From: Dehalococcoidia bacterium
GTDB taxonomy: Bacteria; Chloroflexota; Dehalococcoidia; DSTF01; JALHUB01
Assembly (NCBI GenBank): GCA_022865685.1
Contig: JALHUB010000259.1
Span: 1-7,316, forward strand
DNA: 7,316 bases
Direction of reading: 5' to 3'
Shown: positions 6,654-7,316 of the stretch, piece after piece
How positions within the stretch are numbered: the stretch's first letter is position 1
Layout of the letters: each line of letters starts with the position of its first letter
Position numbers and translations under genes: made by a program
The notes under the pieces: generated by a model
The model's database searches: none
The model's input: the letters and a program-made list of their open reading frames with translations, nothing else
What the model was told of the DNA's origin: nothing

Positions 6654-6658
6654 GGAGG
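6654..6658 (+). promoter_or_regulatory. Shine-Dalgarno that may favour a TTG start for fakA
   Basis: GGAGG lies 10 bases before an in-frame TTG at 6669, while the ATG at 6699 has only a weak AGG (6690-6692). The true fakA start is therefore uncertain between 6669 and 6699. Confidence 0.45.
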
Positions 6659-6698
6659 CAAGTTCCCATTGACCAGCGCTGAGTCGGATAGGCACGCC

Positions 6699-7316
6699 AT
6701 GGCGACGGGAGTGCGAAGGCGCGGTCGCCACGCGACCACCTACTCCGGCGGGGAGCTGCGCGAGATGTTCGCCGCCGCGACGACCTGGCTCGAACAAAAC
6801 GCCCAGGCCATCAACTCCATCAACGTCTTCCCCGTCCCCGACGGCGATACCGGCACTAACATGTACCTCACGATGCGCGCCACGATGGACGAGGCGTATC
6901 AGAGCGGCAGCGAGGCCGCTAACGTGGTCGCCGGAGCGATGGCGAAGGGCGCTCTCATGGGGGCGCGCGGCAACTCCGGCGTCATCCTCTCTCAGATCCT
7001 GCGCGGTTTTGCCGATGGCCTCTCCGAGAAGGAGCGGTTCGACAGCCGCGACTTCGTCGCCGCGCTCGACCAAGCCGCTGTCAGTGCCGACCGCGCCGTC
7101 AGCCATCCCGTCGAAGGGACGATCCTCACCGTCATGCGCGCCGTCGCAGCAGCAGCCCGCGAGCGTTCCAGGAAGCTGCGCGGCAATCTCAAGAACGTGC
7201 TCGCCGCCGCCGTCGACGCGGCGAAGGACGCCGTCGCGAAGACGCCGAGCCTGCTGCCGGCGCTGCGCGAGGCCGGCGTCGTCGATGCCGGCGGACAGGG
7301 GCTGTACGTCATGCTG
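6699..7316 (+). CDS. fakA: DAK2-domain fatty acid kinase, 5' part (3' end off the window)
   Basis: N-terminal DhaL/DAK2 domain of the YloV/FakA family. With a FakB (DegV-type) lipid-binding partner, FakA phosphorylates fatty acids to acyl phosphates for phospholipid synthesis in Gram-positive lineages. The visible 206 residues are an uninterrupted frame to the window edge; the family is about 550 residues. Key motifs are NVFPVPDGDTGTNM at 42-55, whose aspartates D48 and D50 bind Mg-ATP in DhaL-like domains, KGALMGARGNSGVILSQILRGF at 83-104, HPVEGTILTV at 136-145, and EAGVVDAGGQGL near the edge. The start is uncertain: ATG at 6699 is used here, but TTG at 6669 has the better Shine-Dalgarno and would add ten residues. 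The Asp23-family gene (yloU) found between rpmB and yloV in Bacillus is absent here. Older annotations call this family dihydroxyacetone kinase-like; the motifs fit FakA. Confidence 0.9.
   Translation, partial: MATGVRRRGRHATTYSGGELREMFAAATTWLEQNAQAINSINVFPVPDGDTGTNMYLTMRATMDEAYQSGSEAANVVAGAMAKGALMGARGNSGVILSQILRGFADGLSEKERFDSRDFVAALDQAAVSADRAVSHPVEGTILTVMRAVAAAARERSRKLRGNLKNVLAAAVDAAKDAVAKTPSLLPALREAGVVDAGGQGLYVML

Overview
The window is a GC-rich, tightly packed stretch of bacterial chromosome (GC roughly mid-60s percent, estimated by eye). The readable genes are arginine biosynthesis and housekeeping genes. High GC, a C+ (zinc-ribbon) ribosomal protein L28, scattered short GTAG-type hairpin repeats and the rpe / rpmB / fakA neighbourhood suggest a Chloroflexota-like (perhaps Dehalococcoidia-like) or other Gram-positive-lineage bacterium, possibly a metagenome assembly. 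This placement is an inference; no phylogenetic marker was compared.

Layout: the 3' part of argD (acetylornithine aminotransferase) runs in from the left edge and ends at 916. A 199-bp gap (917-1115) holds four short hairpin repeats. argG (argininosuccinate synthase, 1116-2354) follows and ends inside another hairpin. Next come a small unrecognised protein (2475-2825), a HAD-family hydrolase (2865-3656), argH (argininosuccinate lyase, 3743-5155) and rpe (ribulose-phosphate 3-epimerase, 5145-5837), which overlaps the end of argH by 11 bases. Positions 5838-6370 hold no credible gene but contain at least six hairpins and a 28-bp copy of the 3' end of rpmB. rpmB (ribosomal protein L28) lies on the minus strand at 6371-6583, and the 5' part of fakA (DAK2-domain fatty acid kinase) leaves the right edge on the plus strand.

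How the genes work together: ArgD makes N-acetylornithine. ArgG joins citrulline to aspartate, and ArgH splits argininosuccinate into arginine and fumarate. The connecting enzyme, ornithine carbamoyltransferase (argF), is not in the window. Rpe belongs to the pentose phosphate or Calvin cycle and is probably co-transcribed with argH. rpmB and fakA are divergently transcribed, as at the corresponding Bacillus subtilis locus.

The most interesting signal is not in the genes. About eleven intergenic hairpins have stems of differing sequence but mostly share a TTCA/TTTA/TTCC/TTTC loop and often a GTAG at the 5' foot, and several occur as head-to-head inverted pairs. This matches the architecture of REP elements mobilised by RAYT (TnpA-REP) transposases, although no such transposase is in the window. 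The second signal is the 28-bp direct repeat that duplicates the last nine codons of rpmB, including a stop, about 200 bp from the gene. I see no CRISPR array, tRNA, defence gene or biosynthetic cluster, and I cannot support a claim of a wholly new system.
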